This document shows positions 34,127 to 45,500 of a stretch of DNA of 64,000 nucleotides, one piece after another. The number at the start of each line of letters is the position of its first letter. Position 1 is the first letter of the stretch. Position numbers and translations under genes: made by a program. Below the pieces are notes generated by a model, which saw only the letters and a program-made list of their open reading frames with translations, was not told the origin of the DNA and did not search any database. This stretch comes from Hypomyces perniciosus (Eukaryota > Ascomycota > Sordariomycetes > Hypocreales > Hypocreaceae), in contig SPDT01000005.1 of the NCBI GenBank assembly GCA_008477525.1, positions 558,001 through 622,000 of the forward strand. Direction: 5' to 3'.

Positions 34127-36318
34127 TTACTGAGTAAGGCTTTGTAAATCATATTGCTTAATTAAAGTCTCGGCAGCTACCTCACCAATGAGATAAGCCG
34201 TAGACTGAAGGTGATTGCTATTTCGCTGATTAGCATAAGCTCCATATGGTAATTCTTGCCAGTGATTTTATGATCTGCTCACCTTGGAACAACAGGACAG
34301 ACACTCATGTCCGCAACGCGCAAGTTTTGCAACCCTGCAACCCGGAAGTCGGAATCTACGCAAGTGGTATCATCGCCAATGTTACCCATCTTCACAGTGC
34401 CAAGCGCATGCCAGGATGTTGTCAGATCTGCTCGAAGAAATTGCTACAAAAACTTGAAATCAACTCGGGATCCTTGAATATCAAATATCAAGAATCACTT
34501 ACTAAAATATCTTCGTCAGAAATGCTTTTTGGGCCAGAAAGTTGTTTATCCACTGGGAAGTTGGTGTTCAAGAAATCCATTGCCTTTTTCACGCCCTCGA
34601 CGAAGATCCGTCTGTCGTACGGATGTTGAAGATAGTTCAACTCCAGGACGGGAGGCTCAGTAGGGTCAGAGCTTTTGAGGGAGACGCTTCCTGTAGATTG
34701 AGAGTTCATCAAGAGGACAGACACCCGAACAATGGACATCTCAGCTGCTGGAACGGGAAACATGCCCTTTAGTTTCATATCTTAGTGATTAGCACTGACC
34801 TCGACAAAGCGCGCAAGTGGAGGGAAACCCTGGGGAATCACTTACTAGTCCAAGCTCGATGGAAGCTGTCTGAGGGCGTGTTAGGAATTCCTGAGTCGAT
34901 CTGTCGAGCTGTTGAAACTCGGGAAACTTCGACAAGTTATCAACTTGAAAGTAGCCCACTGCTAGTAGAGAGGTGTCCAACGCCAGGGGACCTGTCTGGT
35001 CTCTAGTCCATTGCGATTTCCACTTCTCCACGTCTTCCAAACTCACGTTTGGAATCGTGCCAGGTTTGAGGGAAGCCCGCAGCCTGCTTAACGGATGATC
35101 TCGTAGGTTTCGCCCTACCCCTGGGATAGCTACAGTGACCGGAATGTTGTGTTTCGCAAGCTCGTCCAAAGGACCGACACCGGACAGTAGAAGGATCTTG
35201 GGCGTATCAATAGCTCCTGCAGATATGATGACTTCTTTAGACGCGAAATCTTTCATCGTCAGCATGACTAAACTGTCCCGCTTGTTCAGGGTACAAACAT
35301 TCATTGCCGTCAGTCAGCTTTACACCGATCGCTTTCTTTCCCTCGAACAATACCCGAGCGACAATGGAGCTAGTCTTGATAATTAGGTTTGAGGGGGGGT
35401 TAGCTAGGTAAGCTGTATTAGCTGTCACACGTAGACCATTGAAAGTCGTAGCTGCGGGAATGCCGAATCCAAGGTCTCCTGAGTACTGATCTGGAAGCAT
35501 GGGGAACTAGAAGGTCAGCTTTATAGAGAATTTTCCTTTTCATTCATCACTCACACCGTACTCCTTCGCTCCGTCAAGTACTAATTTCAAGCCAGGGGCC
35601 CACGTCTTTGGAGAAGTAACGTCGACAGGTCTGTGGATAGTCAGAAACGTCATTTCCTAAGAACTTGGCGAGAAGATATTAGCGAACCCATCTGAGCCGT
35701 GATTTTCCATATCAATAGCGACGTAGTCGCGGAGCTCTGCAGGTGTATCATCGTGAAACGTCTCGATCTAAATCCTCAACAGTCAGTGCTGCTCATGCAA
35801 CGACAGTTCGCAATAGCTGGTGCGTACTTTCTTCATCCTAGCCACCGTGCTGTTCCAACTCCAAGCATCATCGCCCACGAGTCTCGCCCATTCGTCCATC
35901 TCCTCCCGACGACCGTAATCCCAAACGCAGATGTTAATGGCCGTTGAGCCACCTAATCCACGGCCGCGATCATAGATAATCTCGCGATTATTCAGATGGG
36001 GTTCGGGTACTGTCTTGTAGCGATAGTTGAACTTGGCAGCGTCATCCGCTGACCAGAATGTGAACCGTTCACCCGCAGCGCGATTGATCAAGCTGACATT
36101 GGCCTCGCCCGCCTCGAGGAGAAGCACGCGAGGCGCTTTCCGGCTCTTGGCTAACCGGGAGGCAATGACAGCACCGGATGTACCGGCTAAAGACGATAAA
36201 AGAAACTTGTCAGCACGTTGATTCCAACACCAAATTGGTTATTGGTGGATCAGCCGGGGCAGAGGGTTAAACACGTACCGCCGACAATTATGAAGTCGAA
36301 TGCAGCTTGTGTCGACAT
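34127..36318 (-). CDS. GMC oxidoreductase (glucose-methanol-choline family, FAD)
   Basis: Nine exons on the minus strand (36318-36279, 36186-35828, 35767-35688, 35630-35555, 35506-35299, 35249-34846, 34766-34503, 34443-34283, 34217-34127) splice to exactly 561 codons. The FAD-binding start is [15 protein letters not shown], followed by RVLLLEAGE. Other GMC signatures are [20 protein letters not shown], the second signature [15 protein letters not shown] and the catalytic histidine in [11 protein letters not shown]. The C-terminus gives [18 protein letters not shown] 49-nt intron at 35298-35250 explains what first looks like a frameshift (result [15 protein letters not shown]). Such enzymes oxidise alcohols or similar substrates; the substrate is unknown. 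No signal peptide, so probably intracellular. Divergent from the CipA-like gene. Confidence 0.93.
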
Positions 36319-37442
36319 GTCTGTTGTCAGTCTACAGGTTGGTCTTGAAAGATAACTGAAAGACCAGTCATGTGTCTTCACGGATTGAGCCAAGTTGTAC
36401 CTTTTGTACTCCGTATAGGTTCCTATTTGATGTAGGCCCACTGTTGGCATGGGGGTAAGCGGAATCGGAAACTCCGGCAATTAGTAATGAGTAACCTGAC
36501 AAAGGTGCAAGACAGAGCGCTAGCTAATATCATGCCAAATGATGGCTCCGTCTCGGACTAGCTGCAGCAACGTCTCAACTATTGCCGCTGCATATAGTAA
36601 CCCCACGGCAATAAGAACGGATATAAGGAGGGCATAAAAAGCAGCGTACGGAGTATATGGATATAAATTCCCAGAAAGCGTATTTACTAGGATTATTAAT
36701 TATTGGCAATATATATATGTATGAAGGAGAGTGGAATAGAGTTAGAGTAAACTTTATGTTTCATAATTAAGTAAACGTATAATACATCTAAGCAGAGTTT
36801 AATAGATGTAATTATATTCCTAAAATGGTGATAAATAAACAAAACATTAAGTTGAAGCACGTCAATATATATTACAATATCTAGAATATTGGTCATATTT
36901 GTAGACAGCTATCGAGACTTCTTAAGATCAAGAACCAGCAAACGGATGTCGATTTCTCATCATTTTGCATGGTCACATTGGTTTATCATCGGAATCCGTC
37001 ATTAACAAGCCAATTAACAACACCGCGCAAACTATGCCCCCTTTAGATATATTGTATTCAAAATTGATGCACATGTTCTGGTCCGAGGACTAGTTAGGTG
37101 GACTCCGAATGGCGTTGCGGACTCTATCGTCACAGTCAGCAGCAATGCTACCACCATCGTCTAAGACGGTTGATTGAGATGGTTGGTCAGGGGGCGATTT
37201 TCATGGAGGTCAGTCGGACTCCGCCATTGCAAATGACTAGCAATTCTACTACCACCATCTATGACGATGGCGAAGTAATGATTTGTAAACAGGGGATTTT
37301 ATGCGAAACTTCAGGTATTTAAATATCTGCTACTCATCCGGGGCTCTTCCTGCTCTCATTCTGCAGTCGCACCAGATTTACATCAATCATCGTTTCACTG
37401 CACCAATCTTCAGACACTTTCAGAACAAAGTAGACAGTCAGG
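36319..37442. promoter_or_regulatory. Upstream region between the GMC and CipA-like genes
   Basis: Divergent promoters. TACGGAGTA motifs at 36407-36415 and 36647-36655. 36660-36900 is very AT-rich. Between 37100 and 37290 two imperfect copies of a CTACCACCATC-type segment (37149 and 37249 regions) lie in the same orientation ahead of the CipA-like gene, possible binding sites. Confidence 0.55.
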
Positions 37443-38545
37443 ATGTCTGCCACAGCATATGCAAGAGATCAGCCCCATGGCTTCACGAACCGCATCGAGA
37501 GAGTGGCCATTGTGGGGGTGAGCCCATCCCAGACTCCGAAACCCACTGGTGTTCTTCTACTGACGCTCAACAGGCTTCAGGGCAACTAGGACAACACATG
37601 ACCCAGGAACTGCTCAAAACCAACAAGCATACCATCACAGCAATTACCCGTAAAGGCAGTGGGAACGAATTCCCCGAGGGTGTTCAAGTCGCCGTTGTGG
37701 ACTACGATGATGAAGCGTCCCTTGTGTCTGCACTGGAGGGCCAGCAGTTTCTCATCATCACCTTGGCCTACGCTGCCGGAAATGAAACACATCACAAGAT
37801 CGTCCAGGCTGCAGCCAAAGCCAAGGTGCCGCACATCATGCCCAACCTCTACTCGTCAGACGTTGTGGTGGCCAACCAGGCCCTTGGCGACGAGCTCGGC
37901 ATTGGACCGATCGTGAGGCCGCTGCTGACGGAGATTGAACGCGTCGGCTTCTCTGCATGGACCATGCTTGTGACGAGCTTTTGGTTCGAGTTTAGCTTAT
38001 CGCGCTCAGCCGAGTGGTTTGGCTTCGAGATCAACAAAAGGCAAGCCATCATATTTGACGATGGAAAGGCTCGTGTTGTCACTACTACCTGGACTCAGTG
38101 CGGACGGGCCGTGGCAGCATTGCTCAGTCTCAAGAAGATGCCAGAGGATGAGAACGACACATCGCCGACTCTACAGCAATTTCGGAACAAGCCGCTTTAC
38201 GTCTCCAGCTTCAATGTCAACCAGCGTGAGATGCTGGACAGCCTCCTGCGTGTTACGAAGACCACTGATGCTGACTGGGATATCAAATATGAGAGCACTG
38301 CAAAGCGTGTCGAGGACGGCAGGGCTGGAGTTGCAAAGGGCGACCCCAAAGGCTTTGCCAAGATGTTTTACTCTCGCATCTTTTCCCCTAATTGCCCTGC
38401 CAACTACCAGCACAAGGTTCATAATGAAGTTCTCGGGTTGCCAGTGGAGGACTTTGATGGTGCAACGGCGGCCACAGTGGATCTTACAAAGAATGGCGGA
38501 GCCCCAACTTCAGGCTCACCATTGGATTTGAAGGTGGAGGCGTAG
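37443..38545 (+). CDS. CipA-like NAD(P)-binding dehydrogenase (NmrA/isoflavone-reductase family)
   Basis: Two exons (37443-37517, 37574-38545), 348 aa. The junction completes the Rossmann motif: RVAIVGASGQLGQHMTQELL. It continues with the family pattern AITRKGSGNEFPEG, VVDYDDEASLVSALEGQQFLIITLA, and VPHIMPNLYSSD. The fungal CipA group, named from a concanamycin-induced protein of Aspergillus, belongs here; members are phenolic or isoflavone-type reductases or redox sensors. The C-terminal part (NYQHKVHNEVLGLPVEDFDG) is usual for the group. No signal peptide, so cytosolic. Divergent from the GMC oxidoreductase and followed by a Zn2Cys6 regulator, which suggests a shared catabolic task. Confidence 0.9.
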
Positions 38546-39658
38546 CTTGTTGTCAACCTCAGTAACGGATAGTTCCGCATCGCGGCACATTCTTTCATTC
38601 CAACGAACACTCCTTCATTCCTAACTAGCTTGCAACAACAGCCAGATCTGTAAGTCTATGACAACATCATAACAACTAGATTATCTTGTTCAAGGACCCG
38701 GATGGTCAGGATCAATTAGTTAGCAGGTTTTTATGTATTTAAACAGCAGCTTTTCCCACCCAACTTGGGATCAGCAAGAGTGTCGAATTTCATCATTTAC
38801 AATCCACCTATGAGTCCACTAACTGTTGATCTGTAGTTGATACTTGTGTCGCCTAGTTAGCTTCAGTCTTTTTTTTAAACACACACATGGCCGCAATGAT
38901 TTCTGCCAGTGTCTCGTACTCCATAACCTCTTCATCCGTAACGCAAACCACCTCCGCCGTGGGGCAGCGCTGCTCTTCGAGCAATCAGAGCAAATATTGC
39001 CCTTATATCTGACTGACTGACTCGATGATCAGTGGCCAGTTGACTCGCGGTACTCCGTATAGAGCTAGATTAAAGTTATACTAGTAATAGGGCTTAGCTA
39101 CTACTACGTAATACTCGGCGGGTTAAATTATATATCGGCCGGGCCGACTGACTGTCTACTGGAAGGCGGGGGCTTTACAGTTAGTCGGCCCGGCCTCTAT
39201 CGTCAACCCGTCGAGTAACCGTGGGGAGTTGGGGTGATGCTGGCCGCCGCCGGTCCTTGATCTCAAAAGGTGTCCATAACTGTCTACAAATATTACCAAT
39301 AATATAGATTTTAATATATATGAATTTATTTCCAAGCGAATATTTTACCAATTTATTACCCTTTTATTTAAAATATAATATATTAAACTATACTTATTAA
39401 ATTTCACTTATATTGTGTTCTTGCTTAATGCTTAAAAATCATGCCCGCCTTAACTCCGCCGGACTCCGTCTTGTAAGTACAGACGACACGCGTTGCCAAT
39501 AATTAACAATCCTAGTAAATACGCTTTCTAAGTATTTATATCCACACACGTTGTATCTACCTTATATCTGTACTTGGATACAGCATCTGAACGCATCCTG
39601 TTAGACACACCTAGTCTTTATTGTTGAGGGCATTTAGACTCTACGCTGGAGCCTCACC
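38546..39658. other. Intergenic with AT-rich block and a MITE-like element
   Basis: TACGGAGTA-type motif at 39051-39059. An inverted-repeat element at 39114-39215 is listed separately. 39290-39430 is very AT-rich (many TATTA/AATAT runs). The last 200 bases form the promoter of the Zn2Cys6 gene. Bases 38880-39000 show nothing recognisable. Confidence 0.6.
39114..39215. mobile_element. MITE-like inverted-repeat element with TA flanks
   Basis: About 102 bases. The left arm starts CTCGGCGGGTTA and the right arm, read inverted, starts CTCGACGGGTTG. The inner parts also pair (GGCCGGGCCGACTGACTGT against GGCCGGGCCGACTAACTGT). A TA dinucleotide lies directly outside both ends, the target duplication typical of Tc1/mariner-type elements. 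No internal ORF. Other copies in the window were not found. Confidence 0.65.
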
Positions 39659-41638
39659 ATGACCGAATCGAGGATGCGCAGAAAAGTCGGAAGAAGAACG
39701 GTACATCGCAGTCCGAAAACAACTGGACAAAGTACATATGCTTACAACAGTCGCTAGGCTTGCGATGTGTGCTGTCGTAGGAAAATTAAATGCGATGGCA
39801 AGGCGCCCAAGTGTTCATTCTCTGCTGGAAATGACATATCGTGTACATGGACCCCGGGTCTAACTGGAAAGAAGGTCATATCAAAGTCGCAGGACGTGTG
39901 AGTAATACTAGATACATGCTTGTGCAATTGATGCTAAAATCATGAAAGGTCTCATGAGGGTCGTTTTGCTGATATTGAGAGTCGCCTTGAGGCAATCGAA
40001 CGCCTAGTACGACACCAGACACCAGACCACCATGCCTCTATTGAACGGGAGAGACCACTTTCTACAGAAGCTGTTCTGGACTCCGAATATTTCTCAGCTA
40101 TGGTGATGAACAAATTTATGCCATCTACAAACTCGGCGTCATCCTCAGACAGCAGGCAGTTCGCTTTGCCACCAGGCAGCCAAGTCTTTCAGTTGCTGAG
40201 GAGCTACTTCGCCAACGCGAACCCTGCCATGCCTCTATTCCATCACCCTACGTTTGTTCAAATGCTGGAAAACTGGAACCTATATCTAAACCAACGAGAT
40301 GAGGCCTCGTGGGCGTCGATCAATGTGGCACTAGCCTTGAGCCTCCAACAAACTTCCTCCGCAGAAGCGAGCAAGGATGACGAGCTGGCAGCTACGTGCA
40401 TCAGCAATGCGCAATCCGTGTTGAACCGGCTAGTTCTTAGGGAGGAGTATATTCAAGGACTCCAAGTTTGCTTGGGCCTTGTGATTTTTTTTCCTCGGCA
40501 CTCCAAATCCGCATCATGCCGGTGTCCTGATCGCGACCGCTGTCAAGCTGGCCCATCGACTGAAGCTTCACACCCAGAGAGGGCGTTACGATGCAGATTG
40601 TGAAGTTGCTGCACAGAAGGAGAGATTGCTTTGGATTATATATATCCTAGACAGAGACATTTCCACACGAGCTGTGGAACCCTACATGCTTCAGGATAAC
40701 GACATGGAGGCAGATGTTCCGACTTTCAGCAATGGAGACGACACAACAGACGACGCACAGGTCGGTATTTTTCATCTCAGGATCCAGCTTGCTCAAATAC
40801 AAGGCAGGTTGTATGACCTTACATACTCTGTCAGAGCCGGCAAGCTGTCTGCCGATCAGCAACAAGCAGCGGCGGACAAATTGACACGGTTGCTCGAAGG
40901 CTGGCGCAACAGTATTCCAAAGGGTTTCCGCGCTGAAGACCTTGCCAATTGTACATCAGAAAATGTCTTGCGACATCTTGTGCCTTTGCACTGTACATAT
41001 TTCCTTTGTTACTTCATGATGCATCGAGTACACGGCCGCTATCCCGACTGGATACAGCGCCTGACAGGGTTCAGCGACCAAATCATCAGCCATAACGAAT
41101 CTTCAGCGTCTCGGCTGCAGGATAATGTGAAGCTTTTGCCGCCAAACTGGTCCAACTTTGTTGAAGCAGCGAGGACGTGTATGGGACTGGTCCGCCTAGT
41201 CGGTCATGGTCCGTCAGCAGTGCTGTGGTATGTTGATCAATTTGCACGACAGAGATGTCCAGAGTAGTATTATTAACAAGAGCTAGGAGTACCGCATGTG
41301 CGCATCAATCTGCTCTCATAATTCTTATTGCAAACAATCTGACGGTATCTGAGCACATGCTACACAACCAGATTGACTCTGACTCGCAGTGCATCGAAGC
41401 AGCGATATCACTCCTCGAGAAACGCCTTAAGGATTCGAACGGAGAGACCGCGTTAACCACCAACATGATTTCAACTTGCTGTCAATTAAATGAGAGGGCA
41501 AAGCTGGCTGTTGCGAAATATCGCGACCGCCAGACAATTGGCGATTCTTTGGATTATCTGTACACTCTTGGCGGCGCCCCGAGCCCGAACCTGACGGGCC
41601 GAATGTCCGACTGCCAGAATTTTTGTAAGTCGTGGTGA
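39659..41638 (+). CDS. Zn(II)2Cys6 fungal transcription factor, apparently damaged
   Basis: Exons 39659-39700, 39758-39897, 39949-41227 and 41287-41638. The first intron (39701-39757) removes an in-frame TAG and joins GRRT to ACDVCCRRKIKCDGKAPK. The zinc cluster then reads KCSFSAGNDISC; the fifth cysteine of the consensus is a serine. A fungal-specific transcription-factor domain follows (RSYFANANPAMPLFHHPTF, then WIIYILDRDISTRAVEP, PYMLQDNDMEADVP). Between them, at the T8 run 40485-40492, the frame shifts by one base: upstream ends LGLVIFF, downstream resumes GTPNPHHAG. The last intron (41228-41286) gives VLWSTACAHQSAL. The 3' end may extend past 41638 through another GT donor. A functional protein is doubtful on this sequence; it may be a recent pseudogene or carry sequencing errors. 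Confidence 0.82.
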
Positions 41639-42505
41639 TATGATAATATTGATATTCCACTTCTCATTCGCCACTGGATGGGACAGGCACTTGTTCTTCC
41701 ATTCCAATTTGTGGGTTAGGATTATCAAGGTGCGCTCTAATATGGTGGAGGGTGCAGAGGGATATCCTGAAGCTGGCTGTAATGCTGCTCAAGGATGAAG
41801 TGGCGCATGGCGTCACATGTCGCTATTCACGTATAAAACACTAACAAGTCAGGATGAAATCACACATTATCATGTGAGAAACACCGAGTGCTATCATAAA
41901 TGAGAAAAAGACCTTGGTAAGAGCTTGTTGATAACTATATAACCTCGCTCCTGGCCTCCTAATCACGCTGTATGAATTGCTATTTTTATTGCTTTGTTTC
42001 ATATCAGGCCAGGCTGAAGTTCCGTCGCACGACTGGCCGCGTGATCCTCGAAGTCCTGAAGCCCTTCGCCGCAACAATGATATCGGCCTCCAGCGTTCTG
42101 CCGTCTTCGAGTAGAAGGCTGCCTTGATTCTCCAGAGATTATTAGTTCGCTAGCGCCATGGTCGACGTAGGGGCGTCCTCTGCTTGTCTTCAAACACTTT
42201 GCCGCTAAAAAGTCCGTCTTGTTGAATCGTATCATCGTCTCACTTGCTTGCTGGAGGATCTCGAGCTGCACGGAAAAGGGCATCGATCTCCGGATGCACC
42301 TTGGCCTTCCCTCCATAGACAAATAGGCACTCCGTACTCCGTACATTGTACAGAGTTATGTGGGCGGGTACCCTGCCTGCCTTCAGCTGTCAGTTTTGGG
42401 CATCCAGTGACAAGCCTCGTCAGGCTCTGCAGACTTCTTCTTTTCCATTTTCTGTAAATCTGAAGAAAACCCAGTCTGTCCTGAGCGCTCATATGCAATT
42501 CGAAA
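41639..42505. other. Intergenic, upstream of the second NLR-like gene
   Basis: One TACGGAGTA-type motif at 42335-42343, preceded by a partial copy (ACTCCGTA at 42329). No ORF with recognisable domain. The plus strand near 42400-42505 is the likely leader of the next gene. Confidence 0.5.
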
Positions 42506-45500
42506 ATGGATTCCGCATCGGAATCCGAAGGGCCAGAACCACGCAATGTTCGTTGGCCCGTCAATACGACCCGCCCCGACGGCATCGACCCGAGCTGCGC
42601 TTCTCGACAGCGCTATTCCCCGCCGAGATCTCGACATGATTTCAAGGTCGCCATCATTTGCGCACTGCCCCTGGAGGCAAGCGCTGCTGGTGCATTATTT
42701 GACAAACGGTGGGATGTCATGGCATACGGCAAGATGCCGGAAGACACAAACACGTACTCAGCCGGCGTGATCGGGTCCCATAACGTCGTTTTGGTGCATA
42801 TGCCTAATATGGGGAAAGTTGCTGCTGCCGTCGCGGCGGCACATCTTCGTGCCAGCTTTCCGGGAATCAGGCTTGCTCTGATGGTTGGCATTTGTGGAGG
42901 CACACCCTTCGGGTTTGGGAAGCAACGTTCTGATGAACTGATTCTCGGCGACGTGGTGATCAGCGAAGGGCTTGTTCAGTACGATCTCGGGAGGCGATTC
43001 CCTAACAACAGATTTGTGCGAAAGGACATGCCCGGGGATAATTTGCCGAGGCCTAGCACCGAGATTCGCACAGTTTTGGCCAAGTTACGAACCCCAGAAT
43101 GTCGGAGCGAGCTTCAGAATAACACTTTGGAATATCTTGATGTACTACAGCAGCGACTTGGTACTGCGGCAGCATATCCTGGGCCTGCCGAAGACCGACT
43201 CTTCAAGTCAACCCAACGTCACATGCACTACGAGCCCCTGGAATGTGCGATATGTGCTGGTGACGACGGAGATGGCATGTGCGACACGGCTGTTGAGATG
43301 AGCTGTAGTGAGCTCGGATGCAGCGAGCAAGAGTTGGTGCCTCGCGTCCGGCTAATGCAGCCATCTAGCGGGTCTCAGCCTGCCATCCATTTCGGGCTGG
43401 TTGCTACAGGAGATACTGTGATGCGATCTGGAGAAGATCGAGACGGAATTGCTGCCCGGGATAAAGTTATCGCATTTGAAATGGAGGGTGCAGGCGTGTG
43501 GGAGGTGTTCCCTTCCTCCCTGGTCATCAAGGGTGTCTGCGACTATGCAGACAGTCATAAGAACAAGAGGTGGCAGGGCTATGCAGCGGCAACAGCAGCG
43601 GCTGTCACGAAGGCCTTCTTGGAGAATTGGAATACAAGTACGGAGGAGAGCTCGGTCGGAACCATGAGCATGCTGGAGGACCCGGCAGTGAAAGCGAGAG
43701 AAAGGGAGATCCTGAAAAAGCTCTATACCTCGCCATACCGAGATCGGAAAGAACGAAATCCAGACCGGGTCGAGGGAACATGCGAGTGGTTCGTGGACCA
43801 TAAGCTCTTCTTAGATTGGCAAGAGTGCAAATCGTCAAGAATGCTTTGGGTGTCCGCAGACCCTGGGTGCGGAAAGTCGGTTCTTGTGAGACACCTGGTT
43901 GATTCCATCCTTCCGGCGCAGGAATCGAAGACCATATGTTACTTCTTCTTCAAAGACGACTTTGACGACCAAAAGAGCATTGTCAGTGCTCTCTGTTGTA
44001 TTCTGCACCAACTCTTCAAGCAGAGACGTGACCTACTCTCTAAAGGTCTTCTCGATCAGTTCGAAGCCGGCGGGGAAAGGTCTATGACCTCATTTGGGGA
44101 CCTATGGGACGCTCTTCTCACCGCCGCACAAGAACAGAATGCCGGAGAAATCGTTTGTGTTCTTGACGCACTTGATGAGTGTGAAGACCATGGAAGATCC
44201 CTGTTCGCCAAAGCGCTATGCAAATTGTATGGTACCCAGAGAAATTTTAATTTGAAATTTCTCCTAACGAGTCGACCGTTTGGTGGAATCCGACGGGGCT
44301 TTCAGGATCTGGAAATCCCGGGATTGCCTGTTATTCATCTCAGTGGAGAAAGTGAGGAAGAGATGAAGAAGATTTCTGCAGAGATTGATATATTTATCAA
44401 AGCTAGAGTCAAGAGTATTGGAGATCGACTCAAGCTTAGACAAGATGAGCGAGATCTCTTGTTGCGAGAGCTTATGGGTGTCCCTCATAGGACGTATCTC
44501 TGGGTGTACCTCACCCTAGATCTCATCGAAACTGACATCGGCATCGATAAGGCCGGGATACTTCAGGCCACTTCCCACATTCCAAAAACAGTCGACGAGG
44601 CATATAACAGAATTCTGTCTAAGAGTCACGATTTCACAGAGGCTAAGAAAATTCTGCATATCATTGTAGGAGCAGCACGGGCCCTGACGCTGAGAGAATT
44701 GGGTTTTGCTTTAGCTGTCCGGGAACACCACCAGTCCTACAACGACCTCGATCTTAAATCTGAAGCTCGTTTGCATGAGAATGTCAGGGACATGTGTGGA
44801 CTTTTTGTGGTAATCATCAACAAAAGGGTTTATCTCCTCCATCAAACCGCGAGGGAATTCTTGGTTCGGAATGACTCGACGGAGTCGTCCGTTGGCTCCG
44901 TTCCCATCCACGGGAATCTCGAATGGAAACATCTGCTACAACCGCGAGAGTCTCATGAAATCCTTTCCAGGATCTGCATCTGGTACCTACTTCACGCGGA
45001 ATTTGAGACCTATTCTTTTGATGAAACCGAAACATCACAACACGTGGACAACTATGTCTTCCTTGACTACTCCGCCACTTATTGGACCACGCACTTCCGG
45101 GACTCACATGTTGAAGTTACAGAAACTACGAATTTACTGGCACTTTGCAATTTGGGCTCAAAACGTTGCTTAATTTGGTTCACGATATTTTGGAAGAGCA
45201 CAAACACAGAGTTCCCCAAAGGCTTCACCACACTTATGATTGCATCCTACTTCGGACTTGAAGTAGTGGTGAAGCTTGTACTCAAAATGGATGGCATTCA
45301 GCTGAATACCAAAGATAGCACATACGAGCGGTCAGCACTATCATGGGCTGCGGGAAATGGGTTTGATGTCGTTATTAAGTTGTTGATACGGGGCGGCAGT
45401 AGTGTGCTGAGGAAGCTGCAATTTTGGAAGGGAGCCGAGATCGACTCGGTGGATAAATACGGCCGAACACCCCTATCATATGCCGTTTGGAACGGGAATG

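Noticed and set aside
35250..35298. Apparent frameshift in the GMC oxidoreductase gene
   Set aside because: A 49-nt GT-AG intron with a plausible branch site (GCTGACG) restores the frame and gives [15 protein letters not shown].
39755..39757. In-frame TAG just before the zinc cluster
   Set aside because: It is the acceptor of the intron 39701-39757; splicing joins GRRT to ACDVC in phase.
34127..41638. Secondary-metabolite gene cluster
   Set aside because: No polyketide synthase, peptide synthetase or terpene cyclase is present; only two oxidoreductases and a regulator.
43352..43801. 149-codon antisense frame inside the PNP-NACHT gene
   Set aside because: It lies opposite a conserved phosphorylase domain and has no family features.
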